From Anaerococcus urinomassiliensis (lineage in GTDB: Bacteria > Bacillota > Clostridia > Tissierellales > Peptoniphilaceae): a stretch of 64,000 nucleotides of DNA. The stretch is from assembly GCF_900128425.1 (NCBI RefSeq), contig NZ_LT635781.1:114656-178655 (forward strand). Direction: 5' to 3'. Under the pieces are notes generated by a model. It was not told where the DNA came from. It did no database searches and saw nothing but the letters and a program-made list of their open reading frames with translations. Position 1 is the first letter of the stretch; every line of letters starts with the position of its first letter. Shown here one piece after another: positions 1-9,181 of the stretch. The position numbers were made by a program, and so were the translations under genes.

Positions 1-1
1 T

Positions 2-595
2 ATATTAAATGATAACGAATCTTCCATCATATATGGGCTAAATGCCAAGGATAAGGACGAGGCAGTAAAGCTTATAAATGAAAGAAAATGGGAAGAAGTT
101 TTAAAGGAAGTTCCAGCAAAAAATGGAGACTTTTTCTTTGTACCAGCAGGCACAGTTCATGCTATCAAAAAGGGCTGTTTAATACTAGAAATTCAACAAG
201 CTAGTGATGTGACCTACAGACTCTACGACTACGATAGAAAAGATAAGGATGGCAATTTAAGAGATCTTCACATAGAAAAATCTATAGAAGCTATAAAACT
301 TAATGATATTGACAATAAAACAGAAACAAGTGTCGATGGAGACCTAAGACTTACAAATCTTACCGATAATGAATTTTTCCAAGTGAGAAAATATGAAATA
401 AAAGGCAATAAAAGCTTTAATCGTGATAGCGACTATTTGATAGAAGCTGTAATCGATGGGGCTGGGGAATTAATAGTAGATGGAGAAACATATCAAATCA
501 AAAAGGGAGACTTTTTCATATTGACAAATTTAGTCTCTTCATATGAATTTGCTGGCGACTTGACTATTGTCGAATCTAACGTAGTTAATAAGTAA
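2..595 (+). CDS. manA: Mannose-6-phosphate isomerase, class I (C-terminal part)
   Basis: The frame is open from the left window edge, so the N-terminus lies outside; 197 codons are visible. It interconverts mannose-6-phosphate and fructose-6-phosphate in the cytoplasm. The cupin signature is seen directly: a VPAGTVHAI stretch followed by LEIQQASDVTYRLYDYDR, which matches the metal-site and active-site region of type I phosphomannose isomerases. The C-terminal third is the usual beta-barrel with a GELIVDG/KKGDFF cupin tail. It ends at a strong terminator, so it is not co-transcribed with the importer downstream. Its place next to alpha-mannosidase genes suggests it funnels released mannose into glycolysis (inference). 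Confidence 0.93.
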   Translation: MLNDNESSIIYGLNAKDKDEAVKLINERKWEEVLKEVPAKNGDFFFVPAGTVHAIKKGCLILEIQQASDVTYRLYDYDRKDKDGNLRDLHIEKSIEAIKLNDIDNKTETSVDGDLRLTNLTDNEFFQVRKYEIKGNKSFNRDSDYLIEAVIDGAGELIVDGETYQIKKGDFFILTNLVSSYEFAGDLTIVESNVVNK

Positions 596-600
596 TTAAA

Positions 601-641
601 ACAAACTCTTACAAAAATAACTAGTAAGAGTTTGTTTTTTA
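601..641 (+). terminator. Rho-independent terminator of manA
   Basis: A perfect 12-bp stem (601-612 with 624-635), an 11-nt loop, then a run of T residues. It starts 6 bp after the manA stop codon. Confidence 0.92.
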
Positions 642-712
642 CAAATAATGAAAATGCTTACATATTTTAGAGATTTTTATATAAATTTTGTGAAAATTTA
701 TACCTAAATGTA

Positions 713-730
713 TGAAAACGTTGCTATATT
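713..730 (+). promoter_or_regulatory. Candidate extended -10 overlapped by a cre-like site
   Basis: The 14 bases at 713-726 match the CcpA operator consensus TGWAANCGNTWWCA at 12 positions by eye, with a central AACGTT. They overlap TGCTATATT (722-730), which reads as an extended -10 element; no good -35 is visible. The site lies about 95 bp before the importer operon. CcpA control of sugar importers is established in Firmicutes; use of this site is inference. Confidence 0.4.
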
Positions 731-823
731 TTTTAATATGTATTAAAATTAGAGTGTTAGAAGTGAATAGAAATATTTAAAATACTTTTAAAAGATTTCA
801 GATAAATTGTTAAGGAGGGAAAA

Positions 824-1945
824 TTGGCAACATTAAATTTAAAAAATGTAGATAAAATCTATCCAAATGGCGTCCAAGCTGTTTTTGATTTTAATCTAGA
901 TATTGCCGATAGAGAATTTATAGTATTCGTTGGCCCGTCAGGTTGTGGTAAGTCTACAACACTTCGTATGATTGCAGGTCTTGAAGAAATATCTGCTGGA
1001 GACCTATACATAGATGGCAAGCTAATGAACGATGTTAGCCCAAAAGATAGAAACATAGCTATGGTATTTCAAAACTATGCCTTATATCCTCATATGAGTG
1101 TTTATGAAAATATGGCCTTTGGCCTAAAGCTCCAAAAAAAGGATAAAAAAGACATAGATGAAAAGGTAAAAAGAGCAGCAAAGATGCTCCAACTAGAAGA
1201 ATACCTAGATAGAAAACCAGCAGCCCTATCTGGTGGTCAAAGACAGAGGGTTGCCCTAGGACGTGCTATAGTTCGTGAAGCAGAAATATTCTTGATGGAC
1301 GAACCACTAAGTAACCTAGATGCGAAACTCCGTGGACAAATGAGAACTGAAATTGCTCGTATCCACGACCAATTGGATACAACAACTATTTATGTAACTC
1401 ACGACCAAACAGAAGCCATGTCCATGGCTAGCCGTATCGTAGTTATGAAAGATGGTTATATCCAACAAGTAGGAACGCCAGAAGAAATTTACGACAATCC
1501 AGCAAATGTATTTGTTGCAAACTTTATCGGTGCTCCTCCAATGAACTTCTTTAGTGGAAAGCTTGAAGATGGCCAATTGAAACTTGGTAGAAACACTATA
1601 GAAATTTCTGAACACACCAAAGATATTCTAAAGACTTACGAGAATTCTAACCAAGAATTAATTATAGGTATCAGACCAGAAGCATTTTCTTTAAATAATC
1701 TGGACAATTCAGACAACTATATCGAAGCAACGGTCATCAATATAGAAATGCTTGGAGATGAAACAATAATCTACGCAGAAGATAAGGCAAGCAGCATATC
1801 TATCGAAGAAGAAGGTGACAATAAAGTAGCTATCAAAGTCCAAGGCAAATGCAAGGGAATTGAAACTGGCGATATGATAAAGCTATTTGTTAACTTCGAT
1901 GATATCCATTTGTTTGATAGCAAAACACAGATGAGAATAAATTAA
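824..1945 (+). CDS. msmX: Sugar ABC transporter ATPase, MsmX/UgpC type
   Basis: 373-residue ATPase that energises a CUT1 oligosaccharide importer. Walker A GPSGCGKST is at residues 37-45, the Q-loop follows at VFQNYALYPH (81-90), the signature LSGGQ is at 135-139, Walker B IFLMDEP is at 155-161, and a C-terminal TOBE-like regulatory domain fills roughly 240-373. The start is TTG: AAGGAGGG at 812-819 lies 4 bp upstream and no ATG competes. It is the first gene of the operon and overlaps the next by one base (TAATG). CUT1 systems often share one ATPase encoded elsewhere; here it travels with its permeases, although it might also serve other importers. Confidence 0.93.
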   Translation: MATLNLKNVDKIYPNGVQAVFDFNLDIADREFIVFVGPSGCGKSTTLRMIAGLEEISAGDLYIDGKLMNDVSPKDRNIAMVFQNYALYPHMSVYENMAFGLKLQKKDKKDIDEKVKRAAKMLQLEEYLDRKPAALSGGQRQRVALGRAIVREAEIFLMDEPLSNLDAKLRGQMRTEIARIHDQLDTTTIYVTHDQTEAMSMASRIVVMKDGYIQQVGTPEEIYDNPANVFVANFIGAPPMNFFSGKLEDGQLKLGRNTIEISEHTKDILKTYENSNQELIIGIRPEAFSLNNLDNSDNYIEATVINIEMLGDETIIYAEDKASSISIEEEGDNKVAIKVQGKCKGIETGDMIKLFVNFDDIHLFDSKTQMRIN

Positions 1946-2586
1946 TGGAGTCATTTACTAGAGGGCTTTATAGAATTGGTGAAGTCATAATCTATGCAAT
2001 AGTGAGCTTTTTTTATAGCGGATTAATACTTTTGCCAATATTTGCTGTAGATCTTTTGGTAGAAGGTTCCATAAGTTCATATATTATCATCTTCATACCT
2101 TTAATTGGTCTTTTAGGTTTTGCCTTAGAAAGACAAGCAGTATCATTTACGGCAGCTTTTGTAAGTGACAAGAAAGTCTACCTACCTTATTTCAAGGAAG
2201 TATTTAACAAAGACTGGCTTTCAAAATACGGACTTTATACTCTATTATTTGCCCTTTATTACTATGCAAATGGATCTTTGAGTATTATTGGACAGACTAG
2301 CGCTGTTTTTGGGATTTTGAGAATTATTCTTATATATTTTTATAGAGGAATAATTTTTTATACCATATTACAAACATCTCATCGCCAATATGTTGGGATA
2401 ATAGCTAGCATAAAAAACTCACTGATACTTACTTACAAATATTTTATTTTTACTATTCTAATTTTTGTAATTTGGGAAGTATTTGAGAATCTATACATAG
2501 TAAATAGTGTTTGGATGCTAATATTTATAATAATATTTGCTGCCCTAATCAATACAATTAACGAATATGCCATAAAGAAGATATAG
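1945..2586 (+). CDS. Small polytopic membrane protein, YesL/DUF624-like
   Basis: 213 residues with about five or six hydrophobic segments (roughly 13-35, 40-60, 92-110, 122-145, 168-190, 190-207). The opening (FTRGLYRIGEVI) resembles YesL/DUF624 proteins, which are often encoded beside LplB/YtcP-type sugar permeases; that is a pattern match, not proof. It overlaps the ATPase stop codon by one base and sits 9 bp before the first permease gene, so translational coupling is likely. Its role is unknown; the position suggests an accessory to the importer. It could also be an unrelated membrane protein of the operon. Confidence 0.8.
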   Translation: MESFTRGLYRIGEVIIYAIVSFFYSGLILLPIFAVDLLVEGSISSYIIIFIPLIGLLGFALERQAVSFTAAFVSDKKVYLPYFKEVFNKDWLSKYGLYTLLFALYYYANGSLSIIGQTSAVFGILRIILIYFYRGIIFYTILQTSHRQYVGIIASIKNSLILTYKYFIFTILIFVIWEVFENLYIVNSVWMLIFIIIFAALINTINEYAIKKI

Positions 2587-2595
2587 GAGGAAGAT

Positions 2596-3609
2596 ATGGA
2601 AAAAGAACCAGTTAATAAACAAATGGAAAATGTAGCCATATCCAACCAACCTGGCATTGAGAATAAGAAAAAGGCTAAGAAAAAACCTTTCAAAGAAAGA
2701 TTTAAGACAAATTTACCCCTTTTAGTTTTTTCCTTGCCAGCTTTTATTTGGTTTGTAATTTTTGCTTACCTGCCAATGTTTGGACTTATTATTCCATTTA
2801 AGAGATATAAAATCTTCTCAAAGAACTTTTTCTACAACCTCTACATGAGTGAATGGTCAGGTTTAGATAACTTTAAGTTCTTTTTTAGAAGTAATGATGC
2901 TTGGATAATTATTAGAAATACTATTGGCTATAACTTTATTTTTATTGTTGTAAATATAGTTCTTGCAATGTTCACAGCTATAGCCTTACATGAAATTTTC
3001 AGCAAAAAAGCAGCGAAGTTTTACCAAACTTCAATGTTTTTACCACACTTTCTAAGTTGGGTTGTTATAAGCTATGCTGTATTTGCATTCTTATCACCAG
3101 ATAAGGGTCTTTTAAATAAACTTATTACATCTCTTGGTGGAAAGGGTGTAAACTGGTATACAAATACAAAATTTTGGCCAGTATTTTTAGTTTTGATCAA
3201 CTCATGGAAGGGTTTAGGATATAACACCGTAGTTTACTTATCGGCCTTATCCGGTATAGATAAGACCTATTACGAGGCTGCGGCCATGGATGGGGCTACT
3301 AAGTGGCAGATGACAAAATCAATCACAATACCACTACTAAGGCCTGTTGTAACAATCATATTTATTACATCCTTGGCAAATATATTTAGAGCAGACTTTG
3401 GTCTATTCTTCCAAGTGCCGAGAAACTCAGGCCCTTTGTACAACGTAACAAACGTTATTGACACATATGTATTTAGAGCCTTACTTGAATCAGGGGATAT
3501 TGGACTATCATCAGCAGTTTCATTGTTGCAATCTGTTGTAGGTACTATCTTGATCTTATTCTCCAATAAGATTGTAAAAAGATACGATCCACAAAGGTCC
3601 TTATTCTAG
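2596..3609 (+). CDS. Sugar ABC transporter permease, LplB/PulT type
   Basis: 337-residue CUT1 permease. A cytoplasmic, lysine-rich N-terminus (about 35 residues) is followed by six predicted membrane spans. The EAA loop that docks on the ATPase is seen around residues 225-245 (YYEAAAMDGATKWQ...IPLL). The family (LplB, YtcP partner, polygalacturonan/alpha-glycan importers) moves large oligosaccharides. AGGAGG lies just before the ATG. It pairs with the next gene as the heterodimeric channel. Confidence 0.93.
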   Translation: MEKEPVNKQMENVAISNQPGIENKKKAKKKPFKERFKTNLPLLVFSLPAFIWFVIFAYLPMFGLIIPFKRYKIFSKNFFYNLYMSEWSGLDNFKFFFRSNDAWIIIRNTIGYNFIFIVVNIVLAMFTAIALHEIFSKKAAKFYQTSMFLPHFLSWVVISYAVFAFLSPDKGLLNKLITSLGGKGVNWYTNTKFWPVFLVLINSWKGLGYNTVVYLSALSGIDKTYYEAAAMDGATKWQMTKSITIPLLRPVVTIIFITSLANIFRADFGLFFQVPRNSGPLYNVTNVIDTYVFRALLESGDIGLSSAVSLLQSVVGTILILFSNKIVKRYDPQRSLF

Positions 3610-3619
3610 GGGGTGATTG

Positions 3620-4540
3620 ATGAAAGAAGTAAAGAAAAACAATTTTGATCCTCTAAAGATTAGTAAGGGATCAAATATAGTTTTAAATATAGTCCTAATA
3701 CTTTTGACAATTTCTGCTATATTGCCATTCCTCTTTGTAGTTATGATTTCGTTTACAGATGAAGATATTATTAGGAGAAATGGTTACCAACTAATACCAG
3801 AAAAATTTTCTACAGAAGCTTACCAATATGTATTTAAGGGTGGTGGACAGATAGCAACGGCTTACAAAAACTCTGTTATAATAACAGTAGTAGGTGTAGT
3901 TATAGCCCTTGTTCTTACAACCATGTATGCATATGCCCTAAGCCGTGATGATTATGAGTATAAAGGATTTTTCACAAAAGTTTCTACAATACCAATGCTA
4001 TTTTCTGGCGGTCTTGTAGCAAGCTATTTGATAATGACACAGTTTCTAGGTCTAAAAGATAGTATGTGGGCCCTAATCTTACCACTACTAGTTGGACCAT
4101 ATAATATTATTTTGATGAGAACCTACTTTCAAACGTCTATACCAAAAGCTCTAATAGAGGCAGCTACTATAGACGGAGCAAGTGAGATGCAGATATTCTT
4201 TAAGATTATCCTACCTTTATCCTTGCCAATAATTGCGACAGTTGGACTTTTCGTAACACTTGGTTACTGGAATGACTGGTACCAAGCCATGCTTTATATA
4301 GATAGTGAAGATAAGATGCCTGTTCAATACATGCTTATGAGAATCCAAAACTCAACTAACTTCCTATCAATAAGGCAAGATGCCATAGGATCTCTTGCAG
4401 GAGAGATAAAAAAGACTCTTCCTCAAGAATCTCTAAAGATGGCAATAGTAGTTATCACAACAGCACCAATACTTATAGCCTATCCTTTCTTCCAAAGATA
4501 TTTTATATCAGGGCTAACACTTGGAGCTGTTAAGGAATAA
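3620..4540 (+). CDS. Sugar ABC transporter permease, YtcP/LplC type
   Basis: 306-residue CUT1 permease, second half of the channel. Six membrane spans are predicted and the EAA loop (ALIEAATIDGASEMQIFFKI) is near residue 185. I chose ATG 3620 over a TTG 3 bp upstream because the AGGGGGTG ribosome site at 3608-3615 then has normal spacing. It ends 20 bp before the first binding-protein gene. Length and C-terminus (QRYFISGLTLGAVKE) are typical for the family. Confidence 0.93.
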   Translation: MKEVKKNNFDPLKISKGSNIVLNIVLILLTISAILPFLFVVMISFTDEDIIRRNGYQLIPEKFSTEAYQYVFKGGGQIATAYKNSVIITVVGVVIALVLTTMYAYALSRDDYEYKGFFTKVSTIPMLFSGGLVASYLIMTQFLGLKDSMWALILPLLVGPYNIILMRTYFQTSIPKALIEAATIDGASEMQIFFKIILPLSLPIIATVGLFVTLGYWNDWYQAMLYIDSEDKMPVQYMLMRIQNSTNFLSIRQDAIGSLAGEIKKTLPQESLKMAIVVITTAPILIAYPFFQRYFISGLTLGAVKE

Positions 4541-4560
4541 GCTTTACAAAAAGAGGTAAT

Positions 4561-6108
4561 ATGAAAATTCAAAGTAAGATTTCTATACTATTAGCTTCCT
4601 TGCTATTAGTAACATCTTGTCAAAATCCAGATGAAAAAAATACATCTACAGACGATACAAAAGTAGAAGAAGCTGGCGAAGAAAATAAAGAAGCTAGCGA
4701 GGATAACAAAGAATCGGAAGAAAAAGATAAAAAAGTAGCAGATGGTGATCTGCCAACACTTATTTACTACAATGTCGGCACGCCACAACCTGCAACAGAT
4801 GATGTTGCAGCTGCACTAAACGAATATCTTGACAGCCAAGATGCAGGTTATCACATAGCTTTCCAATACTTTGATTGGGGGGACTACCAACAAAAACTTC
4901 AATTAGCATCAAATGCTGGTGACGATTGGGACCTAGCATTTACAGCAAGCTGGGCTGGTCCATACAAGGAAATGGTTGATAAGGGAGCATTTCTAGATAT
5001 CACTGACCTTGCCAAGGAAAAAGGCCAAGTTATGCTTGATTTAGTAAGTGATGATGTCCTAAAGGGTGCCTCAGTAGATGGCAGACTTTATGGAGCACCG
5101 GCAACAGCTGATAATATCACACCAGCAGACTTTTTCATATGGAATAAAGATCTTGTAGAAAAATACGATATCCCAATAGAAGATATCAAAGAAGAAAAAG
5201 ACCTAGAACCATACCTAAAAGAAGTTAAAGAAAATGAAGCAGAAGTAGAATATCCATTTGGTATAGCAAATGACTTTATCTTCCAAACAAGAATTCCAAC
5301 ATCTACTGCAGCTCCTGGAGTAGGAGTTAGAGAAGAAGATGGAAAACTTGTTGCTTACTCAGCTTGGGAAGATGATGGCTACAAAGACCTAGCATACACC
5401 ATGAAAAAATACATGGACGCAGGCTTTATAGATCCATCAGCTCCACAAATAGATGCTGGTCAATTGGCCAATGGTCCAACATGGCTAGTAAGAAAAGGTG
5501 AAGGTGGAGTAAAATCTGACGATATTTGGACTAAGAACTTTGGAGTACCTGTAGTTTCATCATATGCAGGAGACATGGTATATGTAACTAACGAAAAAGC
5601 AACAGGCTCACTTCTTGCTATAAACTCTCAAAGTGAATATCCAGAACTTGCAATGGACTTTATCAATAGAATGTATAGTGATAAGGTTTTAATGAGGTAT
5701 CTAGTAAATGGTATAGAAGGTGTCAACTATAATCTAGTAGATGATGCAATCGAACCAATAGAAGATACAGGATACGATGTGCCAGGATTTACCTTCCTTG
5801 CATCACAAATGATGACACCAAGTGTAAAAGCAGAAAAAGAAGATAAAGCTGAAAGAGAAGCCTTACTAAAAACTTATCTAGAAAGAGTCAAACCATCACC
5901 AATACTTGGATTTAACTTTGACAAAACAGGCAGCGAAAAAGAATACGAAAATGTATATCAAATAATAGAACAATATCTACGTAATATTAAAACAGGCGCA
6001 TTTGACGATGCGTATTACGATGAATTTATTGAAAAACTTCACACAGCTGGTATCGAAAAACTTGTAGAAGAAGTTCAAAAACAACTAGACAGCTGGGAAG
6101 ACAAATAG
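4561..6108 (+). CDS. Solute-binding lipoprotein 1 of the oligosaccharide importer
   Basis: 515 residues. A lipoprotein signal ends in the lipobox LVTSC (Cys at about residue 20). It is followed by an acidic, low-complexity linker rich in E, K and D to about residue 62, then an extracellular solute-binding domain of the LplA/family-1 type. It would sit on the outer face of the membrane and hand glycans to the permeases. It is clearly paralogous to the next gene: shared blocks include YLDSQDAGYHI, DWGDYQQKLQLA and the C-terminal KTGAFD. The ligand cannot be read from sequence; the neighbouring glycosidases point to N-glycan fragments. Confidence 0.92.
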   Translation: MKIQSKISILLASLLLVTSCQNPDEKNTSTDDTKVEEAGEENKEASEDNKESEEKDKKVADGDLPTLIYYNVGTPQPATDDVAAALNEYLDSQDAGYHIAFQYFDWGDYQQKLQLASNAGDDWDLAFTASWAGPYKEMVDKGAFLDITDLAKEKGQVMLDLVSDDVLKGASVDGRLYGAPATADNITPADFFIWNKDLVEKYDIPIEDIKEEKDLEPYLKEVKENEAEVEYPFGIANDFIFQTRIPTSTAAPGVGVREEDGKLVAYSAWEDDGYKDLAYTMKKYMDAGFIDPSAPQIDAGQLANGPTWLVRKGEGGVKSDDIWTKNFGVPVVSSYAGDMVYVTNEKATGSLLAINSQSEYPELAMDFINRMYSDKVLMRYLVNGIEGVNYNLVDDAIEPIEDTGYDVPGFTFLASQMMTPSVKAEKEDKAEREALLKTYLERVKPSPILGFNFDKTGSEKEYENVYQIIEQYLRNIKTGAFDDAYYDEFIEKLHTAGIEKLVEEVQKQLDSWEDK

Positions 6109-6114
6109 GTAAAT

Positions 6115-6135
6115 ACTTTTTATTAATTAAAAAGT
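6115..6135 (+). promoter_or_regulatory. AT-only hairpin between the two binding-protein genes
   Basis: An 8-bp stem made almost entirely of A and T (ACTTTTTA with TTAAAAAGT), loop of 5, followed by a T-rich stretch. It is too weak for a convincing terminator. It may be a processing or stability element that lets the second binding protein be expressed differently from the first (inference). Confidence 0.35.
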
Positions 6136-6161
6136 TTTTATAAAAAATTTTAGGGGGAAAT

Positions 6162-7763
6162 ATGAACAACAAATTTAAGAAAAGTGCACTAATTTTAGCA
6201 TTAGCACTAGGTATCACAGCATGTGGCAATGATTCTTCAAAACCTGCTGAAGAAAAAGACAAGAAGGCAGAAACTACTGAAACAGCTCCAGCTGAAGAAG
6301 AAAAAGCTACAGACGAAAAGGCTGAAGAAGAAAAAGCTACAGACAAAAAGGCAGAAGAAGAAGCTACAGACGAAACTGAAACAGCTAAAACAGATGGTGA
6401 AGTTCCAACACTTACCTACTTCAATATAGGTGGAGAACCAACAAGACACGCTGAAGTTGTAGCTGCTATTAACGAATATCTAGATAGCCAAGATGCTGGT
6501 TATCACATAGACACAGTTTTCTATGACTGGGGTGATTACCAACAAAAGCTTCAACTAGCAATTAACTCTGGTGAAGATTGGGATTTAGCATTCACAGCTA
6601 ACTGGGCAGGTCCATACAAAACTCTAGCAGATCAAAACGCTCTACTAGACTTAAATGACTACCTAGACAATGAACTAAAAGATGCTGCAGAATTAATCGA
6701 CGATAGAATGCTAGAAGGTTCAAGAATAAACGGTCCACTTTATGGTTTGCCATCAGCTTATCCTGGAGTTGTAGCAGCTAACCAATTCGTATGGAACAAA
6801 GAATATGTTGAAAAATACGATGTACCATATGAAGATTTAAAAACAACAACAGATATTGAACCATACTTAAAAGAAGTAAAAGAAAATGAACCAGATGCTC
6901 CATATCCTTATATAGTAGCTTCTGACTACCTATTTGCTAGAGAAAACCCAGTATTTGAAGTTGCTTCTGGTATAGGTGTTAAAGAAGAAGATGGGAAATT
7001 AGTAGCTTATAGCATCTATGAATCTGAAGATTTCAAAGCTGAAATTGACCAAATGAAAAAACTTTATGATGAAGGTCTAATCAATCCAGATGCTCCACAA
7101 CTTCAACCAGGTGAAGCTGACGGAAGCTATGAGTCAAACCTTGTAGGCCAAGCTGAAGGTGAACCAGGATCTCAAGCAGTATGGTCAAAACCAGATGAAG
7201 AAAAATTATCTTCAATAATCGGTGATTCAATAGTAATCGACAATGGCAAAGCAACAGGTAAGTTAGTATCTGTAAACAGCCAAACTGAAAATAAAGAAGA
7301 GGCACTAGACTTTATCAACAGAATGTTCACAGACAAGAAACTTCAAGACCTACTATCATATGGTGTTGAAGGTGAAGATTACGAACTTGAAGATGGAAAA
7401 GTTAAAAGACTTGGCGAATCTACAGAAGTATACGATGTAGCTGCATTCCAATACCTATCAATGTATAACAGAACTCCAATGGCTGGTGGCGTAGGTATTG
7501 GTGATCCAGAATTTGATGAAGAAGTAAAAGAATTTGAATCAAAACTTGTTGCTTCTCCAACACTAGGATTTAATATTGACAAGACACCAATCCAAGGTGA
7601 ACTAGAAAATATTGAATCTACAACTTCAAAATACTTTATAAACCTTAAAACAGGTGCTTTCGACGAAGCTTACTATGAAGAATTTTTAGACCAACTAAAA
7701 ACAGCAGGAATCGAAAAAGCAGTAACTGAAGTTCAAAACCAACTAGATGCTTGGAAAAAATAG
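6162..7763 (+). CDS. Solute-binding lipoprotein 2 of the oligosaccharide importer
   Basis: 533 residues. Signal and lipobox GITAC (Cys about residue 21), then a 50-residue acidic linker built from repeats of an EEEKATDEKA-like unit, then the same LplA-type binding domain as the preceding gene. The GGGGG ribosome site at 6153-6157 precedes ATG 6162. The binding domain differs from its paralogue mainly in the ligand-facing middle third, so the pair may bind different glycans or different ends of one glycan (inference). It is the last importer gene before an attenuator-like structure. Confidence 0.92.
   Translation: MNNKFKKSALILALALGITACGNDSSKPAEEKDKKAETTETAPAEEEKATDEKAEEEKATDKKAEEEATDETETAKTDGEVPTLTYFNIGGEPTRHAEVVAAINEYLDSQDAGYHIDTVFYDWGDYQQKLQLAINSGEDWDLAFTANWAGPYKTLADQNALLDLNDYLDNELKDAAELIDDRMLEGSRINGPLYGLPSAYPGVVAANQFVWNKEYVEKYDVPYEDLKTTTDIEPYLKEVKENEPDAPYPYIVASDYLFARENPVFEVASGIGVKEEDGKLVAYSIYESEDFKAEIDQMKKLYDEGLINPDAPQLQPGEADGSYESNLVGQAEGEPGSQAVWSKPDEEKLSSIIGDSIVIDNGKATGKLVSVNSQTENKEEALDFINRMFTDKKLQDLLSYGVEGEDYELEDGKVKRLGESTEVYDVAAFQYLSMYNRTPMAGGVGIGDPEFDEEVKEFESKLVASPTLGFNIDKTPIQGELENIESTTSKYFINLKTGAFDEAYYEEFLDQLKTAGIEKAVTEVQNQLDAWKK
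6291..6377 (+). repeat. 30-bp in-frame tandem repeat, about 2.9 copies
   Basis: Copies at 6291-6320, 6321-6350 and 6351-6377 (the last is 3 bp shorter). They encode the acidic linker just after the lipidated cysteine of binding protein 2. Such repeats vary in copy number by slippage without breaking the frame. Confidence 0.85.
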
Positions 7764-7774
7764 TAGATAAAAAA

Positions 7775-7825
7775 AGAGGCTTATGCACTTTTGTGTATAA
7801 GTCTCTAGTTTTCTAGAGACTTTTG
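7775..7825 (+). terminator. Two overlapping hairpins: terminator or attenuator
   Basis: Hairpin 1 pairs 7775-7788 with 7793-7806 (14 bp with wobbles). Hairpin 2 pairs 7800-7808 with 7813-7821 (9 bp, perfect) and is followed by TTTT. They share 7800-7806, so only one can form at a time. Hairpin 2 resembles an intrinsic terminator and hairpin 1 an antiterminator. Confidence 0.7.
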
Positions 7826-7890
7826 TAAGAATTTACAACATTTACCAATATATTTAGAAAATAAGAAAAGTAGTTTCTAAAGGAGTAAAA

Positions 7891-9180
7891 ATGACGAAAA
7901 TCAAAACAGGTATTATAGAAGGATTTTACAGCATACCTTGGACTTTTGAAGAAAGAAAATCACTTATTGAATTTCTATCAGAAGTTGGGATGAATCAGTT
8001 CTTCTATGCACCAAAAGATGACCCTTACCACAATGTAAAATGGAGAGAGCCATATCCAGCAGAAAAGCTTGATGAATTAAAAAAATTACAAGAAACCGCC
8101 ACAGAAAAAAACATAGAATTTGTTTGGGCTATCCATCCAGGACAAAACTTAATCAAATGGGATGATTATGATAATGAAATTGAAAAAATATTCAAAAAAT
8201 ATGACCAATTGCATGAAGTTGGAGTAAATAGCTTTGGCCTATGTATGGACGATGTTGATCGCAATCAAGCCTATGAAGATAGAAAATATCACCTAAGACT
8301 TGTTAAAGATCTAATACGACATATTTCTAAATACGATAACAAGGACTTGATATTTGTTAATCCATGGTATAACCAAGCATGGATAGATGAAAAAGGTAAA
8401 GAATACTATGATATGTTTAGAAATATTGATCATCTAAACATTATGTGGACAGGTTATGATGTTGTAACTCCTTTAAGACATGATTCAAATGAAGCCTTTA
8501 TAAAACTTTTGGACAAAAAACCACATATTTGGTTTAATTGGCCAGTTAATGACTACAAACGTGGTGAAATATTTATGGAAGTTTTTGAATTCTTTGATAG
8601 CAAAGAATTCAATTACGACTCTATTGTTCTAAATCCAATGAATCAAGCTGAATTATCAAAACTTTCCATCTACCAAGCGGCAGACCTATACAAGGATCCA
8701 GAAAACTATGAGCCAATAGAATCCTTCAAAAGAGGACTTGACTATCTGGACAAGAGTGTTGCAAAAGAACTTTTCATCATATCTGACTCCTTCTTCGGAT
8801 CTGATATTTATAAGAGGGAAGAAAATAAAAAATACCTAGAAGAAGCTAAAATCAATGAAGCCTTTAATAAGGCTAATAATGATGAAGTTATAAGACTTAT
8901 AGTTGAGAAAGTTACTGCAATAGATTCATACAAGGAAAATTATTCTAATCAGAAATTATATGATGAAGTGATCCCTTTCTTTGAAAGCTTAAAATACCTA
9001 TTATTAGCCGTAAAAGAAGCTATAAATGGAGAAGATAAAAAGGCAAAAGAACTTTATGATAAGAGCAAATCCTTTACTATAAAAATCTACAAAGAATTTA
9101 CCCAAGATGAGCTTATAGATAGGCAAGTTATCACATCAAAATCACTTGATGAAATTTACCACAAATTGATAGAGGAATAA
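7891..9180 (+). CDS. Beta-N-acetylglucosaminidase, glycoside hydrolase family 84
   Basis: 429 residues, cytoplasmic (no signal peptide). GH84 hallmarks are seen in order: GIIEGFY at residues 7-13, YAPKDDPYHNVKWREPYP near 39-56, FVWAIHPG at 77-84 and the catalytic aspartate pair D120-D121 in CMDDVD. GH84 enzymes use substrate-assisted catalysis to remove terminal beta-linked GlcNAc (O-GlcNAcase/hyaluronidase fold). It has only the catalytic barrel and a short helical tail, and lacks the secreted, multi-domain architecture of clostridial NagJ-type enzymes. Two bases separate it from the alpha-mannosidase gene, so the pair is co-translated. Expected job: trimming GlcNAc from imported N-glycan antennae. 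Confidence 0.93.
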   Translation: MTKIKTGIIEGFYSIPWTFEERKSLIEFLSEVGMNQFFYAPKDDPYHNVKWREPYPAEKLDELKKLQETATEKNIEFVWAIHPGQNLIKWDDYDNEIEKIFKKYDQLHEVGVNSFGLCMDDVDRNQAYEDRKYHLRLVKDLIRHISKYDNKDLIFVNPWYNQAWIDEKGKEYYDMFRNIDHLNIMWTGYDVVTPLRHDSNEAFIKLLDKKPHIWFNWPVNDYKRGEIFMEVFEFFDSKEFNYDSIVLNPMNQAELSKLSIYQAADLYKDPENYEPIESFKRGLDYLDKSVAKELFIISDSFFGSDIYKREENKKYLEEAKINEAFNKANNDEVIRLIVEKVTAIDSYKENYSNQKLYDEVIPFFESLKYLLLAVKEAINGEDKKAKELYDKSKSFTIKIYKEFTQDELIDRQVITSKSLDEIYHKLIEE

Positions 9181-9181
9181 T

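Noticed and set aside
6223-6449. Lysine-rich and Phe/Cys-rich ORFs over the acidic linker of binding protein 2
   Set aside because: They are shadow frames of the 30-bp tandem repeat in the lipoprotein gene.
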